Assembly (NCBI RefSeq): GCF_003063415.1
Contig: NZ_NESK01000005.1
Span: 1-64,000 of the forward strand
Direction of reading: 5' to 3'
DNA length: 64,000 bases
DNA from: Limnohabitans sp. 2KL-17
GTDB taxonomy: Bacteria > Pseudomonadota > Gammaproteobacteria > Burkholderiales > Burkholderiaceae_C
Position 1 is the stretch's first letter, and each line of letters begins with the position of its first letter. Of the stretch, positions 52,331-61,989 are shown in pieces. The notes beneath the pieces were generated by a model, which had not been told where the DNA came from, did not search any database, and saw only the letters and a program-made list of their open reading frames with translations. A program made the position numbers and the translations under genes.

Positions 52331-53106
52331 CGCTGGCCATTCGGATTTTCGAGGTGCTCTTGGGCTGGAGCCTGTGTTTGCAGACGCTGGAATATTTGCG
52401 CGTGGCATCTTTAGACCGCATCACCCTCTGGCCGACTCTTCGAAAGGAAATCCCCGTCCACCCTGCATGGATGAAGGCCGCACTTGACAAGATTTTCAAG
52501 CCCGGGGTCTATGCTGCCATATTGGCACTGCGCCTGTTACTGGCCATCGCTTTGATGTTGGGCCACCTCGGTTTGGTCGGAGCCATGCTGCTCTTCCTGA
52601 CGGCGCTGCTGCTGCTTTTGCGCTGGCGTGGTGCATTCAATGGTGGCAGTGACTTCATGACCTTGGTTGCCATCACGGGCTTGCTGTTGGCACAGCTTGC
52701 AGGGTTCCTGGTGGATGCCCCCTGGGGTTGGCGCGCAGGATTTTGGTACATCACGCTGCAAACGGTGAGTTCTTATTTTGTCTCTGGCTGGGTCAAATTA
52801 TTGCGCCCGGAATGGCGCTCAGGCAAAGCCTTGACGCTTTTTCTGGACAGTGGTGTTTATGGTCCTTTGCCGGCAAACAGTTTTTTTCGACGCCCGCAAA
52901 TTGCGTTGTTGTGCTCCTGGTCATTTACCCTGTGGGAAGGCTGCTTTCCATTGGCGTTGCTGGATGTTCGACTGGCCCTGATCTGGTGTGCTGTGGCCGC
53001 CTTGTTCCATTTTCTGGTGTTCTGGTTTTTTGGACTCAATCGGTTCTTCTGGGCATGGATCAGTACATTTCCAGCGGTCATCTACTGCGCTGGCAACACT
53101 TGGTGA
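52321..53106 (+). CDS. HTTM-domain-like polytopic membrane protein
   Basis: A 261-residue protein with about seven membrane helices. The pattern RWRGAFNGGSDFMTLVAITGLLLAQL, then YITLQTVSSYFVSGWVKLLRPEWRSGKAL, resembles the HTTM (vitamin K-dependent carboxylase-like) group, where the conserved region sits around these helices. SdpB of Bacillus, which helps mature a secreted toxin, carries a related domain. The preceding overlapping gene would be its small partner. It is short for the family (SdpB about 320). Function unproven. Confidence 0.55.
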   Translation: MELTLAIRIFEVLLGWSLCLQTLEYLRVASLDRITLWPTLRKEIPVHPAWMKAALDKIFKPGVYAAILALRLLLAIALMLGHLGLVGAMLLFLTALLLLLRWRGAFNGGSDFMTLVAITGLLLAQLAGFLVDAPWGWRAGFWYITLQTVSSYFVSGWVKLLRPEWRSGKALTLFLDSGVYGPLPANSFFRRPQIALLCSWSFTLWEGCFPLALLDVRLALIWCAVAALFHFLVFWFFGLNRFFWAWISTFPAVIYCAGNTW

Positions 53107-53232
53107 TGCGTGGTGTTGCGAACTGAGAATGCGCGCCTATTTCAGGCCATAACCACTCCAGGAACCCGGAAAAGTGCCTTGAACCGATAAGGTGAACACA
53201 AAGCTTGGCAAGCTCTAACCTTTGTACGCGCG

Positions 53233-53266
53233 AAAAAAAACACCCCGTACTTTCGTGCGGGGTGTT
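53233..53266 (-). terminator. Terminator after tRNA-Lys
   Basis: A 12-base-pair hairpin (AACACCCCGCAC / GTACGGGGTGTT with one G-T pair, loop GAAA on the minus strand) is followed by eight T. It lies 14 bases after tRNA-Lys and also separates it from the HTTM-like gene. Confidence 0.92.
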
Positions 53267-53279
53267 CTTACTTGATGAC

Positions 53280-53355
53280 TGGTGGGACCAGCGGGGGTCG
53301 AACCCACGACAAACGGATTAAAAGTCCGCTGCTCTACCAACTGAGCTATGGTCCC
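53280..53355 (-). tRNA. tRNA-Lys (TTT)
   Basis: The minus strand gives acceptor GGGACCA/TGGTCCC, D arm AGCTCAGTTGGTAGAG, anticodon TTT in CTTTTAA, T arm GGTTCGACCCC and encoded CCA: a 76-base standard tRNA. Confidence 0.95.
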
Positions 53356-53399
53356 TATGCTGCAGTTTTAGCCACTCCAGCAAGCCTTGAATTATAGCG

Positions 53400-54188
53400 T
53401 TATTTTCCAGCCCTCAAATTCGGGGCGGCCAAAAAATTCAAAATCTCAGATGCAGCGCACATGCCGAAGGTTGCAGTGACGCTGACCACGGACCCATAGC
53501 CATGGCAATTGAGCGAACCATCGCTTTCGATGGCGCAAGAGACATCAGGCGGTGCCACGGCCTCTCGGCTGAATACGCCTTGAACGCCTATACGCTTGCC
53601 CTCTTTGGCTGCACCGTGGTGCTTTCGCAATCGGTAGCGCATCTGTGACAACAAGGGATCATGTGTGATTTTGGACAAATCATCAACATCTACTTTGTGG
53701 GCCAAACGCTTGCCACCCGCTGCCCCGACCGTGATGAAACCCGCCTTGTTTTGCATGGCCCACAAGGCCATGGCCACCTTGGCCTTGACCTGGTCACAGG
53801 CATCGATGACCGCATCAGGAAGACAAGGTAAAACGGCAGGCCAGTTTTCAGGGGTGACGAATTCATCGATTGCATCGACCTGGCACTCAGGATGGATCAA
53901 GGCAATGCGATCACGCATCGCCTCCACCTTGGACTGCCCTGTGGTGCTGGTCAGCGCGTGAATTTGGCGGTTGATGTTCGACTCGGCAATATGGTCCATG
54001 TCGATCAAGCTCAAACGGGCCACACCGCTGCGAGCCAGGGCCTCTGCCACCCAAGAACCCACACCACCGATGCCTACCACCGCCACATGTGACTGACGTA
54101 TGTTCATGGCGCCCTGCAAACCGTAAAGCCGTTGCAAGCCCCCAAATCGCCGCGCTTCAATGGATGCCTGAAGCAGTAAATCTGTCAC
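53400..54188 (-). CDS. tcdA: tRNA threonylcarbamoyladenosine dehydratase
   Basis: TcdA (CsdL/YgdL) is an E1-like enzyme that uses ATP to cyclise t6A37 in tRNA to ct6A. The 262-residue protein has the family opening ARRFGGLQRLYG, the nucleotide-binding VVGIGGVGSWVAEALARSGV (about residues 33-52), DMDHIAESNINRQIHA, and the conserved Asp in VIDACDQVKAK. The start is GTG 54188 within a GTGA that overlaps the stop of the YeeE gene; longer frames only read antisense-like sequence through that gene. Length matches the family (about 268). Confidence 0.92.
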   Translation of the reverse strand: MTDLLLQASIEARRFGGLQRLYGLQGAMNIRQSHVAVVGIGGVGSWVAEALARSGVARLSLIDMDHIAESNINRQIHALTSTTGQSKVEAMRDRIALIHPECQVDAIDEFVTPENWPAVLPCLPDAVIDACDQVKAKVAMALWAMQNKAGFITVGAAGGKRLAHKVDVDDLSKITHDPLLSQMRYRLRKHHGAAKEGKRIGVQGVFSREAVAPPDVSCAIESDGSLNCHGYGSVVSVTATFGMCAASEILNFLAAPNLRAGK

Positions 54189-55303
54189 AAGGAAGACTCC
54201 GCTCGATGCAATTGCCACTGCAGGGCCAAAACGGCCCCCAGTGCAGTGCCCAGAACCGCGATGAAACTGCCCAGACTGAGAGTGGACAAGCCCGACAGCC
54301 CCTGCCCCACAGTGCAGCCCATGGCCATGACACCCCCCATGCCCATCAAGCTGCCCCCCAGCAAATGCATCCCCAGATCGGAAGTCTGTGTAAAACCCTC
54401 CCAACGGAAAGTGCCTTGCAGCAAGGCACTGCAAAAAGCGCCCAGGAGCAAGCCAGCCACCACCGCCATGCCCAGTGTCAACCGTTTGCTGCCATCGCTG
54501 AAATACATGAAGGCGTCCCACCAGTAAGCCACGGGTGCGGTGAAGCTCATCGACTCCATGCGGCCGCTTGAAGTGGCCAAGAAAACCGACTCCAGCGTTT
54601 CGGGGTGCTCGGGCACAAAGCCCATGACACCACTGACCCACCAAAGTGCGACCACAATGGCCCCTATCCCTGCACCAGACACGATGATGGAACGGGCAAT
54701 GGGCTGGCGATCTTTGAAAACCCAAAGGAACAGCAGGCCCGAAAACACACAGGCTGCGATCAGCCAGGCCAAGGGCAAGGCCGTACCTGTGCCAGCGGCC
54801 AGCCACTGACCCACAAATGGGCCAGGCCCGGTGCCCACTGTCACTTGATCAATTGAATTGACCCGCCACACGGCAGTCAACCCTCTCAGGGTGGCCAAAG
54901 CAGAAATGCCCATCGCCATCAAGACCACCAGCGATTTCAAGTTGCCGCCTCCCAACCGAATAAGCGACTTGCTGGCGCATCCGGATCCCAGCACCATGCC
55001 GACACCAAAAAGAACACCCCCCCACAACAAGGAGAGCCACATCAGTTGGCTGCTGGCGTAAATGGTGTTGAGCGGGCTGACCCAGCCTCGCCAGGCCATC
55101 AGGCCGAAGCCCAAAACAGCCACAGCCATCGCCAGCCCCCACTGTTTGGCACGGGTTTTGTCACCCATGATCACCCAGTCACTGATGGCACCCATGGTGC
55201 AGAAATGGCTGCGATGAAACAACACACCTGCGGCCGTGGCCAGCAAAAAAGTCAGCCCCAGAACTGTGTATGTCTGGAGCTGAAGTTGCTCTAGCGTGAT
55301 CAC
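54185..55303 (-). CDS. YeeE/YedE family sulfur-compound transporter, full length
   Basis: The 372-residue membrane protein is a complete YeeE/YedE channel, with both halves in one chain. Conserved cysteines appear in HRSHFCTMGAISDW (about residue 36), GVGMVLGSGCASKSLIRLGGGN and GVMAMGCTVGQGLSGLSTLSLG. Characterised members import thiosulfate. It is translationally coupled to tcdA (GTGA overlap) and lies 14 bases downstream of nothing on its own strand, so its promoter should lie between 55304 and the cpoB stop at 55318 or further upstream. It is distinct from the split pair at 11392. Confidence 0.9.
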   Translation of the reverse strand: MITLEQLQLQTYTVLGLTFLLATAAGVLFHRSHFCTMGAISDWVIMGDKTRAKQWGLAMAVAVLGFGLMAWRGWVSPLNTIYASSQLMWLSLLWGGVLFGVGMVLGSGCASKSLIRLGGGNLKSLVVLMAMGISALATLRGLTAVWRVNSIDQVTVGTGPGPFVGQWLAAGTGTALPLAWLIAACVFSGLLFLWVFKDRQPIARSIIVSGAGIGAIVVALWWVSGVMGFVPEHPETLESVFLATSSGRMESMSFTAPVAYWWDAFMYFSDGSKRLTLGMAVVAGLLLGAFCSALLQGTFRWEGFTQTSDLGMHLLGGSLMGMGGVMAMGCTVGQGLSGLSTLSLGSFIAVLGTALGAVLALQWQLHRAESSL

Positions 55304-55317
55304 CCGTGTCCTAGGGG

Positions 55318-56091
55318 TCAGCGCAAACGCGTCAGGCGCTCACGGGCTGTTGCCGCAGTTTCTGAAGCGGGGTAAGACTTGATCAAATCGTCCATCGTTT
55401 TGCGGGCCCCCTTGAGGTCCTTCAGTTCGATCTGGACATTGGAGATGGCCAGCATGGCTTCAGGTGCACGCAGGTGAGCAGGTGCAGACTTCAGCATTTG
55501 CTGGAAAGTCACCATGGCCTCTTTGTAATCCTTGTTGGCGTATTGGGCATTGCCCAGCCAGAACATGGCCGAAGGCGCATAACCGCCAAGGCGGTAACGC
55601 AGAACGAATTGCCCCAGGGCCTCTTGGGCTAAAGCAAAATCGCCCTTGCGAAAGACGTCCATAGCGGCTTCATAGTCGCGCTTTTCAAAAGGCTCGGCCA
55701 TGAATTCATTGCCATCGACTGTGACCTTCAGGGGTTCAAAACGGCGCAGTCGCTGGTCCACGACGGTCACCACGTCTTTTTGGCGCATTTGGACTTCTGA
55801 CAACTCGCGGGCCAGTTGTTCATGGGCACCGCGACCTTGAGACAATTCAGCCTTCAGACCCTCGATCTGACCTTGAAGATCAAGCAGGGATCGGCGCAAC
55901 TGGGCGTTTTCGACACCCACACCCTTGATCGCCATGTTCGCCTGCTCGACACGCTGGCGCAAATCCAGAATGGCCTTGCGGGCCTCATCGTCTTCAAAAA
56001 GACCCGCATGCGCTGTGCCCAACAAAGTGCAAAGCGCCCAAACCAGAACGAACCTGGGCCATACAAACCTGGAAATCAGACGCGCGCTCAT
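55318..56091 (-). CDS. cpoB: Tol-Pal system protein CpoB (YbgF)
   Basis: CpoB coordinates peptidoglycan synthesis and outer-membrane constriction during division. The 257-residue periplasmic protein has a signal peptide (about residues 10-29), a trimerising coiled-coil (about 30-110) and TPR repeats from about 140 onward (YEAAMDVFRKGDFALAQEALGQFVLRY; PSAMFWLGNAQYANKDYKEAMVTFQQML). It is five bases after pal, in the usual order tolB-pal-cpoB. Confidence 0.94.
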   Translation of the reverse strand: MSARLISRFVWPRFVLVWALCTLLGTAHAGLFEDDEARKAILDLRQRVEQANMAIKGVGVENAQLRRSLLDLQGQIEGLKAELSQGRGAHEQLARELSEVQMRQKDVVTVVDQRLRRFEPLKVTVDGNEFMAEPFEKRDYEAAMDVFRKGDFALAQEALGQFVLRYRLGGYAPSAMFWLGNAQYANKDYKEAMVTFQQMLKSAPAHLRAPEAMLAISNVQIELKDLKGARKTMDDLIKSYPASETAATARERLTRLR

Positions 56092-56096
56092 GGTTT

Positions 56097-56633
56097 TCAG
56101 TACCGGATTTCGACGCGGCGGTTTTTAGCCAGATCGGCTTCGGCCGCGCCTTGCGCCGCTGGCTTTTCCTTGCCATAACTGACAGCCTCCATCTGACTCT
56201 CTGGCACACCCAACAGGCTCAAAGACTGCCGCACCGCCTCGGCGCGCTTTTGACCCAATGCCAGGTTGTATTCACGGCCACCGCGCTCATCGGTGTGCCC
56301 TTCAAGGTTGGCCTTGCGTTGTTTGTTGGCTTGCAAGAAACGGGCATGGTTTTCAAGCACAGGGCGGGCTTCTGTGCGGACAACAAAACTGTCGTAGTCA
56401 AAATACACCACGTGTGCCACGCCCACAGGGCCAATGCCCGAGCCCGACTTGTCGGCCACCACCGAAGCAACACCAGTTTGAGCAACACCTTGCGGGTCAG
56501 CAATGCCTTGTGTCGACACACCCGAAGAAGTGGCGGATTTGTCTTCGACCGGGACATCGTCCAGTTTCACGCCAGACGCACAGCCAGCCAACAGCGCCAC
56601 AAACAACAAACTGGCCAATAATTTCTTCGTCAT
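56097..56633 (-). CDS. pal: Peptidoglycan-associated lipoprotein Pal
   Basis: Pal tethers the outer membrane to peptidoglycan and binds TolB. The 178-residue protein has a lipobox (ALLAGCAS), a spacer, and an OmpA-like domain whose peptidoglycan site is NLEGHTDERGGREYNLALGQKRA (in two parts, about residues 115-137). ATG 56633 follows GAGGAAAA; the ATG at 56648 gives five extra residues and lacks a site. It lies between tolB and cpoB. Confidence 0.95.
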   Translation of the reverse strand: MTKKLLASLLFVALLAGCASGVKLDDVPVEDKSATSSGVSTQGIADPQGVAQTGVASVVADKSGSGIGPVGVAHVVYFDYDSFVVRTEARPVLENHARFLQANKQRKANLEGHTDERGGREYNLALGQKRAEAVRQSLSLLGVPESQMEAVSYGKEKPAAQGAAEADLAKNRRVEIRY

Positions 56634-56673
56634 GATTTTCCTCGTCAATTATAAAAAGTGAATGTTCAAAATT

Positions 56674-57966
56674 TCATTTGCGGACCGGACCCCAATGGGG
56701 CTCCCGGATGTCGCCACCTTGCCCCGCAAGGCGTGCTTTGATTCGACCGTCCAGTGTGGTGGTCATCAAGGATTCGCGTCCTTGAAAAACCGTTGCATAA
56801 ACCAACAAGCGGCTATTGGGCGCAAAACTGGGGCGTTCGTCTGCGGATGTATCTGTCAATGCAGTTACTTGGCCAGAGGACAAATCCATCAAATGCAAGC
56901 GAAATCCACCGCCTGAACGTGAAACGTAGGCCAACCAACGGCCATCCGGGCTGACTGCTGGAGAGATGTTGTAGGTGCCTGAAAAAGTCACACGCTCGGC
57001 AGGCCCGCCTTGCACTGGCATGCGGTAAATTTGCGGGCTTCCACCTCGGTCACTGACAAAAAACAAGGCACTGCCATCGGGCGAAAAAGCCGGCTCGGTG
57101 TTGATGCTGCCCGACTGCGTCAAACGGCGAGGCTCGCCGCCATTCAGGTCGATGCGGTACAGCTGAGATCCACCATCCCGGCTGAGGGTTGCGGCCAACC
57201 CGTTGCCATCGGCACTCCAGGCAGGCGCACTGTTGGAGCCTTTAAAGTTGGCCACAGCCCGGCGTTGTCCTGTGGACAATTCGTGGACATAGACCACCGG
57301 CTTGCGCAGTTCAAACGACACATAGGCCAATTGGGCACCATTGGGCGACCATGAAGGGGAAATGATTGGCTCCGGGCTGCTCAAGGCCGACTTGGCGTTT
57401 TCTCCGTCAGAGTCTGCGATCCACAAGACATAGCGGCCACCCGACTTGGTGACATAACTGATGCGTGATGCAAATGCACCCGGGGTGCCTGTGAGTTGCT
57501 GGTAAACCCAGTCGGCGATGCGGTGTGCCGACAAGCGCAAGTCGCCTGCAGCCACTGTGTCCTTGAAATCACCTTTGTCCTGACCTTTCACCGCATCCCA
57601 CAAACGGGCACGCACATCAAACCGGCCATCGGCCAGTCGGGTCACAGAACCCGCCACCAGGGCTTCAGCAGACAACTGGCGCCACGGGGACCAGTCGGGC
57701 TGACTGGTCTCATCCAGCAAGGCTGTGCCGGCAGCCAGGCCCTTGAACTGACCGCTGCGCTCCAGATCGGCTTGAACAATCGACGCCAGCTTTTGCGGTG
57801 CCGCAGCTTCACCCTTAAAGGGTCCAATCACCACGGGCAACTGGGTCATGCCCACACCTGTCACTTCGACCCGAAACTGGGCCCAGGCGGGCAGGGCCAG
57901 CGCACTCAAAACCAGCAGTTTCAAAAGCCTGGGCAATAGGCCAATACGCAATAAATCAAGCTTCAT
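56674..57966 (-). CDS. tolB: Tol-Pal system protein TolB
   Basis: TolB is the periplasmic beta-propeller that cycles between Pal and the TolA complex. The 430-residue protein has a signal peptide ending at LPAWA, an N-terminal domain ([31 protein letters not shown]), and six TolB/WD-like blades with repeats such as [36 protein letters not shown] and [22 protein letters not shown] 57966 is chosen; the ribosome site is weak. tolQ, tolR and tolA are not in the window. Divergent from msbA. Confidence 0.95.
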   Translation of the reverse strand: MKLDLLRIGLLPRLLKLLVLSALALPAWAQFRVEVTGVGMTQLPVVIGPFKGEAAAPQKLASIVQADLERSGQFKGLAAGTALLDETSQPDWSPWRQLSAEALVAGSVTRLADGRFDVRARLWDAVKGQDKGDFKDTVAAGDLRLSAHRIADWVYQQLTGTPGAFASRISYVTKSGGRYVLWIADSDGENAKSALSSPEPIISPSWSPNGAQLAYVSFELRKPVVYVHELSTGQRRAVANFKGSNSAPAWSADGNGLAATLSRDGGSQLYRIDLNGGEPRRLTQSGSINTEPAFSPDGSALFFVSDRGGSPQIYRMPVQGGPAERVTFSGTYNISPAVSPDGRWLAYVSRSGGGFRLHLMDLSSGQVTALTDTSADERPSFAPNSRLLVYATVFQGRESLMTTTLDGRIKARLAGQGGDIREPHWGPVRK

Positions 57967-58065
57967 GTCGTTGGGGCGTTCATTGAAATCGAACAAACCG
58001 TGATCGTACACCGTGGAAATGACTTTTAAGCCCCACTTCCAGTGGCGTTAACTACAATCTGGCGC

Positions 58066-59838
58066 ATGAGTCAGACCCCACCCCCTTCCAATTCGCCGTC
58101 CAGCATCCGGGGAAGGTTGCAGCGCTTGGTTCCCTATTTCGGGGGTCAGAGGGGCATCTGGGCCGTGGCGATCCTGGCCACCCTGATGGCGGCCTTGACC
58201 GAACCGATGATTCCAGCCTTGTTTCAGCCCTTACTGGACAAAGGCTTTTCGGAAAACAAACTGCCCTTGTGGACCGTTCCCGCTGCCGTTGTGGGCCTTT
58301 TCACAGTGCGTGGAATCGCCAACTTCATCGCGCAATATGCACTTTCCAGGCTGACCAATGACGGGATGGAAAAACTCAGATCGCAGCTTTTTGCCCAACT
58401 CATGAAAGCGGACCTGTCGCTTTTTTCAAAGCAATCGGCCAGCGCACTCTCCAACACCATCGTTTACGAAGTCCAGACCGGCGCCTCGCAATTGGTCTCA
58501 GCGGTGATTTCACTGGCCCGAGACAGTTTCACACTGATCGCCCTGCTGGGTTATCTGATGTGGCTGAACTGGAAACTCACCCTGGTGGTTTTCACGGTGG
58601 CGCCAGGCTTGAGCTGGATCATCAAGGCCTTGTCGCGCAGGCTTTACAGATTGACCAAGGAAAGCCAAAGCGCCACCGACGACCTGGCCTATGTGGTCGA
58701 AGAAAACGTGCTGGCGCACCGTGTTGTGCGTCTCCAGGGCGGACAAGCCCACCAAACCGCACGTTTTGGCCACCTGGCCAAAGTGCTTCGCCGACTGGCC
58801 CTGAAGACCACCGTGGCATCGGCTGGGATGGCGCCACTCACGCAGATCATGGCGGCTTTGTCGCTGTCCATGGTGTTGGTGATTGCGCTTTACCAAAGTC
58901 AGAACGGCGCTTCAGGTGCGACGGTGGGTGGGTTTGTTGCCTTCATCACGGCCATGCTAATGCTGATCGCGCCCATCAAGCGACTGGCCGAAATATCCAG
59001 CCCGATCACCCGGGGATTGGCCGCCCTAGAACGGGGCTTGGCCTTGTTGCACGAGGCCAAGGAAGAGACTCAAGGGACGCACACCATTTCGCGCGCACAA
59101 GGAGCTGTGGCCTGGCAAGATGTGCATTTGCAGTTCAGTCCGGATGGCCAGCCAGCCCTGTCCGGGGTCACCCTGAAAGTCAACCCCGGCGAAACCGTGG
59201 CCTTCGTGGGCACTTCAGGGGCCGGCAAAACCACCCTGGTTCAGTTGCTCCCACGGTTTGTACAACCCAGCTCTGGCGAAGTCTCCATGGATGGCGTCCC
59301 TCTTCAGGATTGGGACCTGACCAGCTTGCGGCAACAAATCGCCATGGTCAGCCAGGATGTGGTGATGCTCAACGACACCGTCGCCGCCAATGTGTGTCTG
59401 GGGCATGAAGCCAACAAAGAGCGCATTGAAGCCAGCCTGAAAGCGGCCAACTTATGGGACCACATCTTGCAAATGCCCTTGGGAGTGGACACCCTTTTGG
59501 GTCACAACGCCAGCCAACTCTCCGGAGGACAGCGCCAGCGCCTGGCGATTGCACGTGCCTTGTACAAAGATGCGCCTATTTTGATTCTGGACGAAGCCAC
59601 CTCAGCCTTGGACAACGAGTCGGAACGGCTGGTTCAGGACGCCTTGCAAAAGCTCATGCAAGGGAGAACCACCTTGATCGTGGCGCATCGCCTGACCACC
59701 ATCGAGCACGCAGACCGGGTCGTCGTGATGGCTAAAGGCCGCATTGTCGAACAAGGCACTCCCGCAGAATTGCTGGCCAAGGGCGGCGCCTACGCGCGCT
59801 TGCACCACCGGGGCGAAGGTGCCGGCGAAGAGATGTAA
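58066..59838 (+). CDS. msbA: Lipid A export ABC transporter MsbA
   Basis: MsbA flips lipid A-core from the inner to the outer leaflet of the inner membrane. The 590-residue half-transporter (E. coli 582) has six membrane helices in residues about 30-320, then the nucleotide-binding domain: Walker A GTSGAGKTT, signature LSGGQRQR and Walker B ILILDEATSALD. The helix wording (YALSRLTNDGMEKLRSQLF; SALSNTIVYEVQTGASQLV) fits MsbA. The start is ATG 58066. It converges on rng, with 7 bases between stops. Confidence 0.93.
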   Translation: MSQTPPPSNSPSSIRGRLQRLVPYFGGQRGIWAVAILATLMAALTEPMIPALFQPLLDKGFSENKLPLWTVPAAVVGLFTVRGIANFIAQYALSRLTNDGMEKLRSQLFAQLMKADLSLFSKQSASALSNTIVYEVQTGASQLVSAVISLARDSFTLIALLGYLMWLNWKLTLVVFTVAPGLSWIIKALSRRLYRLTKESQSATDDLAYVVEENVLAHRVVRLQGGQAHQTARFGHLAKVLRRLALKTTVASAGMAPLTQIMAALSLSMVLVIALYQSQNGASGATVGGFVAFITAMLMLIAPIKRLAEISSPITRGLAALERGLALLHEAKEETQGTHTISRAQGAVAWQDVHLQFSPDGQPALSGVTLKVNPGETVAFVGTSGAGKTTLVQLLPRFVQPSSGEVSMDGVPLQDWDLTSLRQQIAMVSQDVVMLNDTVAANVCLGHEANKERIEASLKAANLWDHILQMPLGVDTLLGHNASQLSGGQRQRLAIARALYKDAPILILDEATSALDNESERLVQDALQKLMQGRTTLIVAHRLTTIEHADRVVVMAKGRIVEQGTPAELLAKGGAYARLHHRGEGAGEEM

Positions 59839-59845
59839 GGCCCCC

Positions 59846-61318
59846 TCAGAGCAATACAACGTCGTATTGCTCTGGACCCATGGACGTTTCAACCTGCAGC
59901 GAGATCGGCTTGGCAATAAAGTCCGACAGGCCTGCAAGATGCTGGCTTTCTTCATCCAGCAACAAATCGATCACTGCCGAGGTGGCCAGGATGCGAAACT
60001 CGCGTGGATTGAATTGACGCGCTTCTCGCAAGATCTCTCGCAGAATGTCGTACACCACCGAGCGAGGCGTCTTGACGATGCCCTTGCCTTGGCAACTGGG
60101 GCAAGGCTCGCACAGCATATGGGCCAACGATTCACGGGTGCGTTTGCGCGTCATCTCCAGCAAGCCCAGGGATGAAAAACCACCCGCCATGGTTTTAACG
60201 CGATCGCGGGCCAATTGTTTGCGAAACTCCGCCAGCACCGCCTCTTGGTGCTCTGGGCGGCTCATGTCAATGAAGTCGGCAATGATGATGCCACCCAGAT
60301 TGCGCAGGCGCAATTGGCGGGCAATGGCTTGTGCCGCTTCGAGATTTGTCTTGAAAATGGTGTCTTCAAAATTGCGTGCTCCCACATAACCACCGGTGTT
60401 CACATCCACCGTGGTCAGTGCCTCGGTCTGGTCGATGATCAGGTAGCCCCCTGATTTCAGCTCAACACGACGGCCCAGCGCCTTGGCGATTTCTTCGTCG
60501 ATGGCATACAAATCAAAAATTGGGCGCTCTCCTTTGTACAACTGCAAGCGCTCGGCCGCTTTGGGCATGAACTCGCGGCCAAAAGCCTCCAGCTTGGCAA
60601 ACTGCTCTTGAGAGTCGATGCGAATGCTTTGGGTGGCCTCGCCCACCAAGTCGCGCAAGACGCGTTGCAGCAGGGTCAGGTCTTGGTGCAGCAAGGAAGC
60701 AGGCGGCAAACGCATCGAGGCCTCCTTGATGCGGGCCCAAGTCTTGCGCAAATACGAAACGTCTTCTTGCAGCTCTTCATCACTGGAGTCTTCGGCATTG
60801 GTGCGCAAAATAAAGCCACCACCGGAAGGCCCCACCAAGGCCTGCAGCCTTAGGCGCAAGGCATCGCGCTGTTCTGAGGGAATTTTTTGCGATACGCCGA
60901 TGTGGTCGTCTTGTGGCAAGAACACCAGATGGCGGCCTGCAATGCTGATCTGAGTAGACAGGCGGGCACCCTTGGTGCCCATGGGGTCTTTGATGACCTG
61001 AACCATGATGGCGCGCCCCTCAAACACCTGCTTTTCAATGGGCACCAGGGGTTGGCCCGTTCGGGCCGCTGCAGCCTCTCCCTCTGCGTGCTTTTGCCAC
61101 ACGTCGGCGACATGCAAAAAAGCAGCCTTGTCCAACCCGATGTCGATGAAAGCCGACTGCATGCCAGGCAAGACCCGCGCGACTTTGCCTAAGTAAACAT
61201 TGCCCACCAGGCCACGCTCCAGCGTACGCTCGACATGCAACTCTTGCACCGCACCAAATTCGACCACTGCGACCCGGGTTTCCTGGGGCGACCAATTGAC
61301 CAAAATATCTTGTTGCAT
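59846..61318 (-). CDS. rng: Ribonuclease G
   Basis: RNase G matures the 5' end of 16S rRNA and degrades some messages. The 490-residue protein has the S1-like domain (RGLVGNVYLGKVARVLPGMQSAFIDIG), the RNase E/G catalytic core with Mg-binding Asp in TTVDVNTGGYVG and IIADFIDM, and a Zn-link Cys pair in LCEPCPSCQGKG. Length equals E. coli RNase G (489). It follows maf by 68 bases in the nadD-rsfS-rlmH-maf-rng order. Confidence 0.96.
   Translation of the reverse strand: MQQDILVNWSPQETRVAVVEFGAVQELHVERTLERGLVGNVYLGKVARVLPGMQSAFIDIGLDKAAFLHVADVWQKHAEGEAAAARTGQPLVPIEKQVFEGRAIMVQVIKDPMGTKGARLSTQISIAGRHLVFLPQDDHIGVSQKIPSEQRDALRLRLQALVGPSGGGFILRTNAEDSSDEELQEDVSYLRKTWARIKEASMRLPPASLLHQDLTLLQRVLRDLVGEATQSIRIDSQEQFAKLEAFGREFMPKAAERLQLYKGERPIFDLYAIDEEIAKALGRRVELKSGGYLIIDQTEALTTVDVNTGGYVGARNFEDTIFKTNLEAAQAIARQLRLRNLGGIIIADFIDMSRPEHQEAVLAEFRKQLARDRVKTMAGGFSSLGLLEMTRKRTRESLAHMLCEPCPSCQGKGIVKTPRSVVYDILREILREARQFNPREFRILATSAVIDLLLDEESQHLAGLSDFIAKPISLQVETSMGPEQYDVVLL
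59848..59873. terminator. Hairpin at the convergent msbA/rng ends
   Basis: A perfect 10-base-pair stem (AGAGCAATAC / GTATTGCTCT, six-base loop) starts 10 bases after msbA and lies inside the last codons of rng. No T run is seen, so its role as a terminator is likely but not proved. Confidence 0.55.
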
Positions 61319-61386
61319 GGATGGAATCAGGTTGGGGAATTTGAAATCGACTCAACTCGCTCAAGCACACCGCCAAGGCACACAGC

Positions 61387-61989
61387 TCAACAGCGAATGC
61401 CCAAGGACCGCAACAAACAGGCGGTCTCAAAAAGCGGCAATCCCATGATGCCTGAATAACTGCCCCGGATCTGTTCAATATGGGCAGCCGCCCTGCCCTG
61501 CACACCGTAGGCCCCAGCTTTGCCCATGGGCTCACCGCTTGCCACATATGCCTTGATCTGCGCGGGAGTCATGGGGGCAAACCGGACCCAGGAAACCGAT
61601 ACAGCCGATAACCGTTTTCGACCCTTTTGAACCGCAACCGCCGTCAAGATCCGATGGGTTTGACCCGCCAAAAGCTTCAGAATCCTTTGGGCATCGGCTT
61701 CATGAAGCGGTTTACCCAAAATGTCACGGCCCAGACACACCGTGGTGTCTGCGCAGAGAACCGGGGCTATCGGCAGTCCCTGGTTCTGCATACGCCGAAC
61801 GGCGGCATCGAGCTTCAAACCTGTGACCCGAGCGACATAACGCGCAGGCGCTTCGGCGCCAAGCACTGCTTCCAAAGACTCTGCGTCCTCTTCAGGGCCA
61901 GCCAGCAGCAAGGTATGCGCCACGCCAATTTGGTCCAGCAATTGGCTGCGCCTCGGGCTTTGGGAGGCCAGGTAGATGAAATCGCTCAT
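61387..61989 (-). CDS. maf: Maf-family nucleoside triphosphate pyrophosphatase
   Basis: Maf enzymes hydrolyse dTTP/UTP or modified nucleotides to keep the pool clean and have been linked to septum control. The 200-residue protein has [17 protein letters not shown] at the N-terminus, the conserved [15 protein letters not shown] (about residue 86), the substrate loop [16 protein letters not shown], and [14 protein letters not shown] at the end. Its wording fits the YhdE-type group (dTTP/UTP). Its start overlaps the rlmH stop by four bases. Confidence 0.92.
   Translation of the reverse strand: MSDFIYLASQSPRRSQLLDQIGVAHTLLLAGPEEDAESLEAVLGAEAPARYVARVTGLKLDAAVRRMQNQGLPIAPVLCADTTVCLGRDILGKPLHEADAQRILKLLAGQTHRILTAVAVQKGRKRLSAVSVSWVRFAPMTPAQIKAYVASGEPMGKAGAYGVQGRAAAHIEQIRGSYSGIMGLPLFETACLLRSLGIRC

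Noticed and set aside
54189-54806. A long N-terminal extension of the tcdA reading frame
   Set aside because: It runs through the YeeE gene in another frame on the same strand, is rich in Gly/Cys/Trp as shadow frames are, and TcdA begins normally at GTG 54188.
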